From Frankiaceae bacterium (GTDB lineage Bacteria > Actinomycetota > Actinomycetes > BP-191), in assembly GCA_035556555.1 (NCBI GenBank), contig DATMES010000018.1, positions 1 through 32,295 on the forward strand: 32,295 bases of DNA. Reading direction: 5' to 3'. A program made the position numbers and the translations under genes. Each line of letters begins with the position of its first letter. Within the stretch, counting starts at the first letter, position 1. The notes under the pieces were generated by a model. The model was not told the origin of the DNA. It worked only from the letters and a program-made list of their open reading frames with translations, and ran no database searches. Of the stretch, positions 14,065 through 21,881 are shown in pieces.

Positions 14065-14951
14065 GGCGTTCTCCTTGGGGTGGCGTGGCCGTGCATCGAG
14101 AGGAACCGTTCCTGGTGCGGGAGGCTGGGGCCGCCGGCGTCGAGCCAGCGCTTGGTCGACGTACGCGCCCGCGTGATGAGCGCCCCCGCGTGCCGGAAGT
14201 CGGCGGAAGAGACGGCGAGCGGGCACAGCGGCGGGAGCACGCGGACGTCGGCGCGGTCGGCGAAGTGGCTGACGTCGCGGACGAGCCGCTGTTCGACCAG
14301 CAGCGCCATCGACTGGACCGCGCTGCCGAGCGCCGTCCGCGGCGCGTGCTCGAGCGCGCAGGCGTAGCCGCTGGGGAGGACGTAGACGCACTCGGCGCCG
14401 AGCGCGACGGCCTGCGAGACGGCGGCGTTGTTGGCGATGCCGCCGTCGACGAGGTCGCGGCCGTCGATCGTCACCGACGGGAAGATGCCCGGGATCGCGG
14501 CGCTCGCCAGCACGGCGTCGCACGCGTCGCCGGACGAGAGGATCACCTCCTCGCCGCTGCGGATGTCGGTGGCGACGAGGTGCACGGGGACGCGCGCGTC
14601 CTCGAGGTCGCGGAACGCGAGATGCGCCGAGACGAGCCTGCGCAGCGCGGCGGGGGAGCAGAGCGACGGCGCGCGCATCGTCACCGCGGCGACCGCGCGC
14701 AGCGGGTCGAGGGGGAACACGTCGCGGCGGCGCAGCCCGCGCCAGACCGCTTCGAGCCGGCTGAGCGAGGTCTCGGAGTCGCCGTGGCCGGCGACGTACG
14801 CGGCGTTGAGCGCGCCGGCGGACGTACCCAGCAGCAGGTCGGGGCGGACGCCGCGTGCGGAGAGCTCCTGGAGCATCCCGACCTGGACCGCGCCGAGGCT
14901 GCCGCCCCCGGAGAGGACGAACGCGGTGACGGGAGAGGGCACGGCGGTCAT
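14043..14951 (-). CDS. Patatin-like phospholipase (RssA/NTE type)
   Basis: A 302-residue cytoplasmic serine hydrolase expected to release fatty acids from lipids. All three catalytic elements are visible: oxyanion loop SGGGSLG (residues 14-20), nucleophile elbow GTSAG with Ser44, and catalytic Asp169 in LVDGGIANN. The start at ATG 14951 follows a segment without Shine-Dalgarno sequence, suggesting an almost leaderless message; a longer frame from 15014 would cross the regulatory repeats. It overlaps the downstream flavoenzyme by 22 bases and is divergent from the GTP cyclohydrolase gene across a 65-base AT-rich region. The C-terminal ~30 residues, beyond the overlap, are family-variable. Confidence 0.88.
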   Translation of the reverse strand: MTAVPSPVTAFVLSGGGSLGAVQVGMLQELSARGVRPDLLLGTSAGALNAAYVAGHGDSETSLSRLEAVWRGLRRRDVFPLDPLRAVAAVTMRAPSLCSPAALRRLVSAHLAFRDLEDARVPVHLVATDIRSGEEVILSSGDACDAVLASAAIPGIFPSVTIDGRDLVDGGIANNAAVSQAVALGAECVYVLPSGYACALEHAPRTALGSAVQSMALLVEQRLVRDVSHFADRADVRVLPPLCPLAVSSADFRHAGALITRARTSTKRWLDAGGPSLPHQERFLSMHGHATPRRTPWTAPCS

Positions 14952-14952
14952 T

Positions 14953-14978
14953 GTAACGACAAGATACGTTACTGATAC
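14953..14978. promoter_or_regulatory. Operator-like repeats in the patatin / GTP cyclohydrolase divergent region
   Basis: GTAACG (14953-14958) and CGTTAC (14967-14972) form a perfect inverted repeat with an 8-base spacer. GATAC occurs twice in direct orientation (14963-14967 and 14974-14978), 11 bases apart, i.e. one helical turn. The stretch is an AT-rich island directly beside the patatin start (14951) and 39 bases before the folE start (15017), so a bound regulator could act on both. Confidence 0.45.
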
Positions 14979-15016
14979 AGTATTCCTCGTCAGCCGGTCC
15001 GCGAGAGGGAGCATCG

Positions 15017-15628
15017 ATGAGCGAGGCAGCAGCGTTCGACCCGGTCGCCGACGACGAGTCGCTCGGCGGACCCGCGTGGTGCGAGCTCAAGCAGGCGAGG
15101 GTGCAGCACGCGGCGGAGGCGCTGCTGACGGCGCTCGACATCGACGTCACCGACCCCGCGCTGCGCGAGACGCCGCGCCGCGTCGCGGAGATGTACCGCG
15201 AGCTGCTGACGCCCGCGCCGTTCACGGCGACGACGTTCGCCAACGAGGCCGGCTACGACGAGCTGGTGCTCGCCCGGTCGGTGCCCTTCACGTCGCTCTG
15301 CGCGCACCACCTGCTGCCGTTCCGCGGCGTCGCGCACGTCGGCTACCTCCCCGGCGACCGGCTGCTCGGGCTGTCGAAGCTGGCGCGGCTCGTGCAGTTC
15401 TACGCGCGCGGCCCGCAGGTGCAGGAGCGCCTCACGAAGCAGGTCGCCGACTGGCTGCGGGAGCACCTCGGCCCGCGCGGCGTCGGCGTCGTGCTCGAGG
15501 CCGAGCACCAGTGCATGACGATCCGCGGCGTGCAGGCGGCGGGCGCGACGACGTTCACCTCGACGATGTACGGCCTGCTGCGCGACAACCCGCCGACCCG
15601 CGCGGAGTTCCTCGCGTTGGTGGGCTAG
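15017..15628 (+). CDS. folE: GTP cyclohydrolase I
   Basis: A 203-residue enzyme that converts GTP to 7,8-dihydroneopterin triphosphate, the first step of folate and tetrahydropterin synthesis, in the cytoplasm. The zinc and active-site residues are all present: FTSLCAHHLLPF (Cys95, His97, His98) and AEHQCMTIRG (Cys166), plus GLSKLARLV, KQVADWL and TTFTSTMYG typical of the family. Length matches bacterial FolE. GAGAGGGAG lies before the ATG. It stands alone rather than in a fol operon and is divergent from a patatin/flavoenzyme pair, so it may be a second, conditionally expressed copy. Its TAG stop shares the CTAG at 15625-15628 with the stop of the convergent membrane-protein gene. Confidence 0.93.
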   Translation: MSEAAAFDPVADDESLGGPAWCELKQARVQHAAEALLTALDIDVTDPALRETPRRVAEMYRELLTPAPFTATTFANEAGYDELVLARSVPFTSLCAHHLLPFRGVAHVGYLPGDRLLGLSKLARLVQFYARGPQVQERLTKQVADWLREHLGPRGVGVVLEAEHQCMTIRGVQAAGATTFTSTMYGLLRDNPPTRAEFLALVG

Positions 15629-16167
15629 ACGCGCGCGAGCGCCGCGATACCGGCGGTCGCGAGCGGGAGCGGCGCGACCAGCACCAGCAGGAACTTGCCC
15701 CGCGCGCAGAACGCCGCCAGCCGTGTCAGCGCCGCCGCCGGGCGGTCCGCGCGCAGGACCGCGAGGAGCGCGGCGTTCTCGACGACGTCGAGCGCACCGG
15801 CCGCCACCATGGCCCACCCCGAGAAGATGGCGGTCCCGGTCCACCCGCTCCACCCGCGGGGTCGCATCACCGCGGCGGAGGCACCGGCGACGACGACGGG
15901 CACGACGACGTACGCCGCGACGAACGCGAAGTCGGCGAGCAGCGAGCGCCGGGCCGCGGCGCGGCCGCCGGGGCCCCACGCCGCCTTGATCGCGGCCGCG
16001 CGCGCGGGTGTGCCGGCCAGCTCGATCGCCACGATGCCGGCGCCACCCGACGCCTTCATCGCACGGCCCGCACGGGCCATCGCGACGCAGCTCGCGACAC
16101 CGGCGCCGGCCCCGCAGACGACGGTGGCCCAGCGCAGCGCGACGGGCCACGTCTCCGTCGGCAGCAT
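15625..16167 (-). CDS. Integral membrane protein, unknown function
   Basis: A 180-residue protein with about four hydrophobic segments: ALRWATVVCGAGAGVASCVA near residues 10-29, FVAAYVVVPVVVAGASAAV near 82-100, AIFSGWAMVAAGALDVVENAA near 113-133, and FLLVLVAPLPLATAGIAAL near 160-178. The DVVEN motif in the third segment and ARGKF before the last recur in small membrane proteins of unknown role. ATG 16167 shares one base with the stop of the large patatin (TGATG), so it is translated together with that phospholipase and may be its membrane partner (inference). No family assigned. Confidence 0.7.
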   Translation of the reverse strand: MLPTETWPVALRWATVVCGAGAGVASCVAMARAGRAMKASGGAGIVAIELAGTPARAAAIKAAWGPGGRAAARRSLLADFAFVAAYVVVPVVVAGASAAVMRPRGWSGWTGTAIFSGWAMVAAGALDVVENAALLAVLRADRPAAALTRLAAFCARGKFLLVLVAPLPLATAGIAALARV

Positions 16168-17984
16168 CAGTACTTCGCCACGATTCGCAGCTCGGCCGGG
16201 TGCTTCGAGGCGCCGACGGTGAAGTCGGGTCGCGGCCGCTCGTACGGCCACGTGGGCGGCGTGACGCGCCCGGCGAACGACAGCAGCGCGTCCACCCGCG
16301 CGACCCCCGTGGGCTTGTCGCTGTGGAGGAAGTCGCGGTACGACGGGTCGCCCGACGGCAGCGGTCGGTCGTAGAACCTGCCCATCGCCGCCGTCGTCCG
16401 CTGCAGCTCGGCCAGCACCGTGTCGTAGCGGACCCGCCGGTGATGCACGAAGTCGAAAGCGCCCAGCGCCACGGCGGCGTCCCTGCCGCGGACCGCGAGG
16501 CCGGCGATGGTGCGGGCGTCCATGTCGATGTTCATGCCGCCCTCGTGCGGCAGCTGGCGTACCTCGACGATGCGGTCGCGGTAGCCGGCGAGCATGCTCT
16601 GGCCGTTGTCCGACCAGTTCTGCAGCGTGTCGAGGATGCCGCCGCCGAACTGCCCGACGGTGCCGGCGGGACGGACCGGGAGCTGCGGGGCCGTGGACGC
16701 CTTGCGGTAGTGGACGAACTGGTCCGGGTACTTCGCCTGGTACGGCCCGAGGCTGATCGCGAAGGTAGGCCGCGACGGCAGCATCGTGTCGAAGAAGTGG
16801 ATCGGGAAGTTGCTGCTGATCCCGCCGTCGGAGAACCAGCAGCGCGCCACGGGCTGGTCCGGGTCTGCCTGGTCGACGGTCCACAACGGCACCGCGCTGA
16901 TGAGGCCGGGGAAGCTCAACGTCATCCGCACCGCCATCACGACGGGGAACCGCGCCGCCTCCGGCAGCTTGCGCAGCGCCACCGTCGGATGCTCCGGGCA
17001 GCACCGGGGTCCGTCGCCGGTGGTCGCCTCGGCGCCGTTGCCGACGAGGTGGGCGAGGACGTCCGGCGGGAACCACCGGGCCAGCTCGCGCGGGCAGAAC
17101 ATGTACTTGTCGTTCGTGAACGGCAGCCGCATGGGCAGCCGCTGCGAGACGTTCGTCGTCATCATCTCGAGCCGGACGCTCGGGTCGCCGGGGTCGCCGC
17201 CCCACAGGTCGCCGAACGTCAGGACGCCAGGCGTCGCCGCCACGGTCTGCAGCGCGTCGTGCATCCAGTCGGTGAACGGCGCCACGCCCTCGCCGGCCTC
17301 GCCGCCGCGGGAGCCGATGCACAGCCCGTGCCCGTTCAGCGGCAGCTGCCGGAACGCCTCGCGGATCGTCCCCGCCGCCGCGCCGAGGACGGCGGCGACG
17401 AAGACCACCGGGGCGAGCGGGAGCAGCCGCAGCGCGATGCCGCCCCAGTCGCCCAGGTCGTGCGGAGCGCCGGCGCCGAGCATGACCGCCCAGACGCCGA
17501 GGACGACGACGACCGCGGCGGCGGCCGCCGCGGCGAGCCGCTGCCCGGCGAGCAGCGCGCGCAGCAGCCTGGCGAGGCGCGAGGGGAGCGCGTGCCGCTT
17601 GTCCTGCACGGCGCGGAAAAGCTCGAACAGCGGGCGGGTACCGCGGCTCGGCTGGAACAGCTCAGGCAGGTCGTTGCCGAGGCCGAGGGGGAGGGCCGCG
17701 AGACGCTGGAAGCCCTGCCTGTCACGCGCGTGCTCGGCCGCCGCGGCCAGCGCCGCGGCGATGCCGCCCGCGGAGGAGCCGCCGACGTTGCGGAAGCGGT
17801 AGGTCTTCGCCAGCTCGCAGACCGCGAGCGGGTAGACCACCCCGCTGGTGATGCCGCCCTTCATGACGAGGTCGGCCTCGAGGGCGGGCTTCTCCGGATA
17901 CGGGAAGTCCACCAGGGTCTTGATCTCCGCGAGATTGCGCTCGTGCTGGCCGGCCATGGTCGAGCCCCCGTTCGTCGTCGCCAT
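16167..17984 (-). CDS. Patatin-like phospholipase with two inserted membrane helices
   Basis: A 605-residue protein. Patatin elements: oxyanion loop MKGGITSGVVYP (near residue 41), nucleophile elbow GGSSAGG (near residue 69) and catalytic Asp in FSDGGISSNFP (near residue 380). Between nucleophile and aspartate lie two hydrophobic helices (LAAAAAAAVVVVLGVWAVML, about residues 149-168, and LRLLPLAPVVFVAAVLGAAA), so the catalytic domain is split by a membrane hairpin. I chose ATG 17984, behind GGAAGGG; an ATG 11 codons upstream lacks a ribosome site. A His/Asn-rich C-terminal region (~430-605) is unassigned. It heads a two-gene unit with the membrane protein at 15625-16167. Probable role: lipid hydrolysis at the membrane; substrate unknown. 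Confidence 0.82.
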   Translation of the reverse strand: MATTNGGSTMAGQHERNLAEIKTLVDFPYPEKPALEADLVMKGGITSGVVYPLAVCELAKTYRFRNVGGSSAGGIAAALAAAAEHARDRQGFQRLAALPLGLGNDLPELFQPSRGTRPLFELFRAVQDKRHALPSRLARLLRALLAGQRLAAAAAAAVVVVLGVWAVMLGAGAPHDLGDWGGIALRLLPLAPVVFVAAVLGAAAGTIREAFRQLPLNGHGLCIGSRGGEAGEGVAPFTDWMHDALQTVAATPGVLTFGDLWGGDPGDPSVRLEMMTTNVSQRLPMRLPFTNDKYMFCPRELARWFPPDVLAHLVGNGAEATTGDGPRCCPEHPTVALRKLPEAARFPVVMAVRMTLSFPGLISAVPLWTVDQADPDQPVARCWFSDGGISSNFPIHFFDTMLPSRPTFAISLGPYQAKYPDQFVHYRKASTAPQLPVRPAGTVGQFGGGILDTLQNWSDNGQSMLAGYRDRIVEVRQLPHEGGMNIDMDARTIAGLAVRGRDAAVALGAFDFVHHRRVRYDTVLAELQRTTAAMGRFYDRPLPSGDPSYRDFLHSDKPTGVARVDALLSFAGRVTPPTWPYERPRPDFTVGASKHPAELRIVAKY

Positions 17985-18103
17985 CGTGGCCCTTCCGGCG
18001 CCGTCGCGGAAGGCCATCGCAGCGGCGCGTCGTAACTGGACGCAACGGCCGGCCGTCGCCCCGCGCCGCCTCCCTACTCCGGCGACGGGAGGGAGGTGAC
18101 CCC

Positions 18104-18286
18104 ATGACGAAGCGCATGATCACCCTCGCGCTCGCCGCCGGCGCCGCCGCGGCGTTCGCCCTGCCCACGACCGCCTCGGCGATCCCCCGCTGCACAGACC
18201 GTCCGGTCGAGGACTGCGTGAAGGAGATCGTCGGCCCGATCTCGACCACGTGCATCCCCAGCGGCGACCTCGAGCGCCCCTGCTGA
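18104..18286 (+). CDS. Small secreted Cys peptide
   Basis: A 60-residue protein. GGGAGGTG lies right before ATG 18104. Residues 1-26 are a typical signal peptide (MTKRMITLALAAGAAAAFAL, then PTTASA). The mature part is only ~34 residues, with four Cys: IPRCTDRPVEDCVKEIV, STTCIPSG and the final ERPC, enough for two disulfides. I know no family. It is divergent from the large patatin gene and followed by a strong stem-loop (18294-18369). The role could be a secreted signal, inhibitor or toxin-like peptide, but nothing in the sequence decides this. Confidence 0.6.
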   Translation: MTKRMITLALAAGAAAAFALPTTASAIPRCTDRPVEDCVKEIVGPISTTCIPSGDLERPC

Positions 18287-18293
18287 CCTCCCG

Positions 18294-18369
18294 CCGCCTC
18301 CCCGCGTCGTACGGCGCCCCGCCGGCCTCGGCACCGGCGCGCCGTCTTCGGCAGGCGCGGGGACGGCGG
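18294..18369 (+). terminator. GC-rich stem-loop after the small secreted peptide gene
   Basis: CCGCCTCCCCGCG (18294-18306) pairs with CGCGGGGACGGCGG (18356-18369) with a single bulged G. It begins 8 bases after the peptide stop and has no U tract, which is usual for actinobacterial terminators. The long ~49-base loop also holds shorter GGCG/CGCC pairings. Confidence 0.5.
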
Positions 18370-18420
18370 CGCCCCGAACCCCAGGCAACCGTCGGCGGGC
18401 CTCCCGGACTCTGTACGGGT

Positions 18421-18531
18421 GTGACGACCGACGAGCGGGCGGAGTTCGCGGAGTTCGCGGCGGCGCGGCTGACCGCGCTGACCCGGCTCGCGTACCTCCT
18501 CACCGCGCACGCCGCCGACGCCGAGGACCTC
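18421..18531 (+). pseudogene. Truncated ECF sigma factor (SigE-type) 5' fragment
   Basis: From GTG 18421 the frame reads 37 residues with EFAEFAAARLTALTRLAYLL and then AEDL. This is the N-terminal start of sigma region 2 in SigE-type ECF sigma factors, which normally continues DLVQ and runs ~170 residues. Here the similarity stops abruptly after AEDL, exactly where the hairpin at 18532-18550 begins; beyond it the frame is only the antisense of the fructosamine kinase gene. AACC (about 18387) and CTCT (about 18409) upstream resemble the -35/-10 of an ECF-type promoter. It looks like the remnant of a sigma gene cut by a deletion or rearrangement; a short expressed peptide is possible but unlikely. 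Confidence 0.55.
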
Positions 18532-18550
18532 GCGGCGTCCGGGACGCCGC
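18532..18550 (-). terminator. Perfect hairpin after the fructosamine kinase gene
   Basis: GCGGCGTC (18532-18539) and GACGCCGC (18543-18550) are exact reverse complements around a 3-base loop. It starts 10 bases beyond the minus-strand kinase stop (18560-18562), the right place for an intrinsic-type terminator without U tract. It also marks the break point of the sigma factor fragment. Confidence 0.55.
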
Positions 18551-18559
18551 TCGCGACGA

Positions 18560-19405
18560 TCACGGGACGTGAGACACGCCATCGCCGCGAGCGAGCGCGG
18601 CACGCGCGGCGGCGCCGACATGCGCGCGGTACCCGCCGCCGAACAGCGCCGCGTGCACGAGCAGCGGGAACAGCTGGTGCAGCGCGACCCGCTCCCGCCA
18701 GCCGTCGGCGAGCGGGTATGCCTCGTCGTACGCCGGCACGATGCGGTCGAGGTGCGCCACGCCGAACAGCGCCAGCATCGCGAGATCGGTCTCGCGGTGG
18801 CCGCCGTGCGCGGCGGGGTCGACGACGTACGCCGGACCTGCGGCCGACCACAGGACGTTGCCGCTCCACAGGTCGCCGTGCAGCCTGCTCGGCGGCTCGG
18901 GCGGGCCTGCCAGCGCGCCGACCGACTCCACCACGGACTCCACGGCCGACCTGTCGGCGGGGGCGAGCGCGGCGCGGTCGAGGTACGGCAGCAGGCGGTG
19001 CGCGGCGTACCACCCGGGCCAGTCGGTGCCCGGGTCGTTGGCGAGGGGTAGGGAGCCGATCCAGCCGGGGGACGTACCGCCGAACGTCTCCGCACCCGCT
19101 CGGTGCGTCGCCGCGAGCGCGACGCCGAACGCCTCGGCAGCCGACTCGGATGGCGTGCCGGGCGCGATCCAGGACAGCACGAGCTCGCTCTCGGAGACGG
19201 CCAGGACCTCGGGCACGGGTACGCCGCCCGCCTCGCCCAGCCACGTCAGCCCCGCGGCCTCGGCGGCGAAGAAGCCCGGCGGTGCGCCGTCGCGGGTCTT
19301 CACGAAGACGACGCGGCCGTCGGCGAGGGCGACGCGGGAGGCAGCACAGATGTCGCCGCCGGCCACGCGCGAGGAGGCGACGACCTCGCTGCCGAGCAGC
19401 GTCAC
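18560..19405 (-). CDS. Fructosamine kinase family protein
   Basis: A 281-residue cytoplasmic kinase-fold protein. Family members phosphorylate sugars attached to protein amines (Amadori products) so that the adduct falls off, a protein-repair function. Visible elements: VFVKTRDGAPPGFFAAEAAG (Lys of the ATP site), the catalytic loop RLHGDLWSGNVLW, the metal-binding VVDPAAHGGHRETDLAML (Asp-Pro-Ala in place of DFG) and FGVAHLDRI near the C-terminus. GTG 19405 overlaps the stop of the phosphatase gene by four bases (GTGA), which fixes the start. In many bacteria a low-molecular-weight phosphatase accompanies fructosamine kinase, so the pair is probably functional: kinase then phosphatase in deglycation (the second step is inference). 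Confidence 0.9.
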   Translation of the reverse strand: MTLLGSEVVASSRVAGGDICAASRVALADGRVVFVKTRDGAPPGFFAAEAAGLTWLGEAGGVPVPEVLAVSESELVLSWIAPGTPSESAAEAFGVALAATHRAGAETFGGTSPGWIGSLPLANDPGTDWPGWYAAHRLLPYLDRAALAPADRSAVESVVESVGALAGPPEPPSRLHGDLWSGNVLWSAAGPAYVVDPAAHGGHRETDLAMLALFGVAHLDRIVPAYDEAYPLADGWRERVALHQLFPLLVHAALFGGGYRAHVGAAARAALARGDGVSHVP

Positions 19406-19851
19406 GGCGCGACCTCCGCGAGCAGCTCGCGGCAGGCGTTCTCGACGAGGTCGAGGACGTGCTCGAAGCCGTCGGCGCCGCCGTAGTACGGGTCGGGCAC
19501 GTCGTCGTCCGCGAGCAGCAGCCGGATCTTCGCGGCGTCCTCGGGGGAGCCGGCGAGCGAGCGGAGGTGGCGCTCGTTGTCGCGGTCGAGGGCGACGACG
19601 AGGTCGTACGCCGCGAAGTCCCCGCGCGTGAACTGTCGCGCCCTGTGCGCGCTGCCGTCGTAGCCGCGCGCACGGAGGGCAGACACCGCGCGTCGGTCGG
19701 CGCCGTCGCCGGCGTGCCAGCCGCCGGTCCCCGCGCTGGCGGTCGACACGGCGTCGGAGAGTCCGGCCTCGGCGACGAGCGCGCGGAACACCACCTCGGC
19801 CATCGGCGAACGGCAGATGTTGCCCATGCACACGAAGCAGACGCGGACCAC
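19402..19851 (-). CDS. Low-molecular-weight protein-tyrosine phosphatase
   Basis: A 149-residue cytoplasmic phosphatase. The P-loop VCMGNICRS opens the protein, with nucleophile Cys8 and Arg14; the general acid Asp120 lies in VPDPYYGG, the DPYY motif of the family. Length is normal. The GTG at 19851 begins right at the conserved first strand, so a later start is excluded. A TAnnnT box (TAGTGT, minus strand, 19859-19864) lies 7 bases before it, implying a leaderless transcript. It overlaps the fructosamine kinase by four bases. The substrate may be a phosphotyrosine protein or, given the partner gene, a phosphosugar adduct. Confidence 0.92.
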   Translation of the reverse strand: MVRVCFVCMGNICRSPMAEVVFRALVAEAGLSDAVSTASAGTGGWHAGDGADRRAVSALRARGYDGSAHRARQFTRGDFAAYDLVVALDRDNERHLRSLAGSPEDAAKIRLLLADDDVPDPYYGGADGFEHVLDLVENACRELLAEVAP

Positions 19852-19874
19852 GGGCTAGACACTAGGGTCCCGGC
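19852..19874. promoter_or_regulatory. 23-base divergent promoter between the phosphatase gene and purT
   Basis: Only 23 bases separate GTG 19851 (minus) and ATG 19875 (plus). TAGGGT (19863-19868) ends 6 bases before the purT ATG, and TAGTGT on the minus strand (19859-19864) ends 7 bases before the phosphatase GTG. Both fit leaderless -10 boxes, and they overlap by two bases. Each promoter must use -35 sequence inside the opposite gene. Confidence 0.5.
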
Positions 19875-21059
19875 ATGGTCATCGGGACACCGGGCAGCCC
19901 GCGCGCCGTACGCCTGCTTCTCCTCGGCGCCGGCGAGCTCGGCCGCGAGGTCGCGATCGAGGCGATGCGCCTCGGTGTCGAGGTCGTCGCGGTGGACCGC
20001 TACGCGGGCGCGCCGGCGATGCAGGTCGCGCACCGCCGGCACGTCGTGGACATGCTCGACGCGGCGGCGCTGCGCGCGGTGGTCGAGGCCGAGAGGCCGG
20101 ACCTCGTCGTGCCCGAGCTCGAGGCGATCGCGACCGCCGAGCTGGTCGCGCTGGAGGCTGAGGGGCAGCGCGTCGTCCCGACCGCGCGCGCGGCACGGCT
20201 GACGATGGACCGCGAGGGCATCCGGCGGCTCGCGGCGGAGGAGCTGGGGCTGCCGTGCTCGCCGTACCGGTTCGCGGCGGACGAGGCGGAGTACGCCGCC
20301 GCCGTCGCGGAGATCGGCACGCCGTGCGTCGTGAAGCCGGTCATGAGCTCGTCCGGCAAGGGCCAGTCGACGGTGCGCGCGGGCGACGACCCGATGGACG
20401 CGTGGCGGTACGCGCAGCGGGGCGGGCGCGTCGCGGGCCAGCCGGTGATCGTGGAGGGGTTCGTCGAGTTCGACTACGAGATCACGCTGCTCACGGTGCG
20501 GCACGCGGCGGGGGTGACGTTCTGCCCGCCGATCGGGCACCGGCAGGAGGCCGGCGACTACCGCGAGAGCTGGCAGCCGCAGCCGATGACCGACGCGGCG
20601 CTGGCGAACGCGAGGCACGTCGCCGCGACCGTGACCGAGGCGCTCGGTGGCTGGGGGATCTTCGGGGTCGAGCTGTTCGTGCGCGGCGACGAGGTGCTGT
20701 TCTCGGAGGTGTCGCCGCGGCCGCACGACACCGGCATGGTGACGATGGCGACGCAGCCGCTGTCGGAGTTCGCGCTGCACGTCCGCGCGATCCTCGGCAT
20801 GCCCGTGGACGACCTCGACGTCGCGCTCGACTCGCCGGGCGCCTCGGCTGTGATCCTCGCGGACGCCGAGGCGACGGCACCGGCGTACGACGGCGTCGAC
20901 GCCGCGCTCGCGGTCCCGACCGCGCAGGTACGCCTCTTCGCCAAGCCCGACTGCAAGCCGGGACGCCGCCTGGGGGTCGCGCTGGCCCGCGGCCGCGACA
21001 TCGACGAGGCGCGTGCCAGGGCTCGCGCCGCCGCGGGATCCGTACGGGTGGTCCCCTAA
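19875..21059 (+). CDS. purT: Formate-dependent phosphoribosylglycinamide formyltransferase
   Basis: A 394-residue ATP-grasp enzyme of purine synthesis: it makes formyl-GAR from GAR, formate and ATP, an alternative to folate-dependent PurN. Visible: N-terminal Rossmann-like [22 protein letters not shown]-grasp strand [51 protein letters not shown], and the metal-binding [16 protein letters not shown]. Length and ends match E. coli PurT, which supports the ATG at 19875 despite the lack of a Shine-Dalgarno sequence; a TAGGGT -10 box lies 6 bases ahead. Its TAA overlaps the TAG of the convergent downstream gene. It stands alone, away from other pur genes. Confidence 0.95.
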   Translation: MVIGTPGSPRAVRLLLLGAGELGREVAIEAMRLGVEVVAVDRYAGAPAMQVAHRRHVVDMLDAAALRAVVEAERPDLVVPELEAIATAELVALEAEGQRVVPTARAARLTMDREGIRRLAAEELGLPCSPYRFAADEAEYAAAVAEIGTPCVVKPVMSSSGKGQSTVRAGDDPMDAWRYAQRGGRVAGQPVIVEGFVEFDYEITLLTVRHAAGVTFCPPIGHRQEAGDYRESWQPQPMTDAALANARHVAATVTEALGGWGIFGVELFVRGDEVLFSEVSPRPHDTGMVTMATQPLSEFALHVRAILGMPVDDLDVALDSPGASAVILADAEATAPAYDGVDAALAVPTAQVRLFAKPDCKPGRRLGVALARGRDIDEARARARAAAGSVRVVP

Positions 21060-21763
21060 GGAGTGCGCGTCACGCCGGGCCGCCGGACCGGCGTCGCCTC
21101 GTCGGGCTCCAGCGACTTGGCCACCGAGAAGACGACCATCGCGAGCCCGCAAGCCGCCAGCACCAACCTGGCCCACAGTGGCAGCTGGGCGGTCCAGGGC
21201 CCCGGCCATCGCACGGGCGCCACGGGACGCGGCGCACCCCAGGTGTACGGCGCGTCGGGAATCGGCGCCGGCGCCGGCTCGCTGCCGTCGGCGCGGCGGA
21301 ACCGCGCCGCGTCGAGGTCGTGCTCGTCCGGGGCGCCGAGGCCGAGGAGCGCAAGCAGGCGGCGTACGTCCGCGCGGGTCACCTCCCCGGCTGATGGCAG
21401 CCCGGCGAGGACGGCGGGCAGCGCGTTTCCGCCGGTCGTCCAGACGCCGCCGGCGTGCTCGCGGGGCGGCTGGTCCGCGTCGCCCGCGATGACCGCGACG
21501 GCAGGGATCACGCCGACGTCCAGGTCGTTCTCGGCGCAGAAGCGGCGCAGCCGCTGAACCCGCGCGCGCGTCTCGCCGGCGAGGTCGCTCGTGGGGCGCG
21601 GCGGATCGTGCACGGTGATGGTGACGGCGCGGCGCGGCGTCAGCACCAGCGCGTCGATCTCGTCGCCGTCCGGGCCCGGCACGCGGACGCCGGCGAACGC
21701 GAGGCCCTCGGGGATGCCGGACAGCAGACCGGCGACCCGCTCGGCCTCGCCGCGGATCAGCAT
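21056..21763 (-). CDS. Unknown protein with C-terminal membrane anchor
   Basis: A 235-residue protein. The N-terminal ~110 residues form an alpha/beta domain: [39 protein letters not shown], then [13 protein letters not shown] and [12 protein letters not shown]. The [15 protein letters not shown] strand pair vaguely resembles the core of nuclease-related (NERD) domains, but I do not see enough to assign it. A Pro-rich linker (~155-195) leads to one transmembrane helix near the end ([19 protein letters not shown]), so the soluble domain probably faces the cytoplasm. GGGGGTG lies before ATG 21763. It converges on purT with overlapping stop codons and is divergent from the Bax-inhibitor gene. 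Confidence 0.7.
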   Translation of the reverse strand: MLIRGEAERVAGLLSGIPEGLAFAGVRVPGPDGDEIDALVLTPRRAVTITVHDPPRPTSDLAGETRARVQRLRRFCAENDLDVGVIPAVAVIAGDADQPPREHAGGVWTTGGNALPAVLAGLPSAGEVTRADVRRLLALLGLGAPDEHDLDAARFRRADGSEPAPAPIPDAPYTWGAPRPVAPVRWPGPWTAQLPLWARLVLAACGLAMVVFSVAKSLEPDEATPVRRPGVTRTP

Positions 21764-21881
21764 CCCGTCACCCCCTCACTACGCGCGGAACGTACCCGAA
21801 CGCCCCGGGATCACGGGGCGAACGTCGTACGTTGTACGCAGAGCACGCCGCCGAACGCGCGGCGAGGCGGAGGAGTTCACG

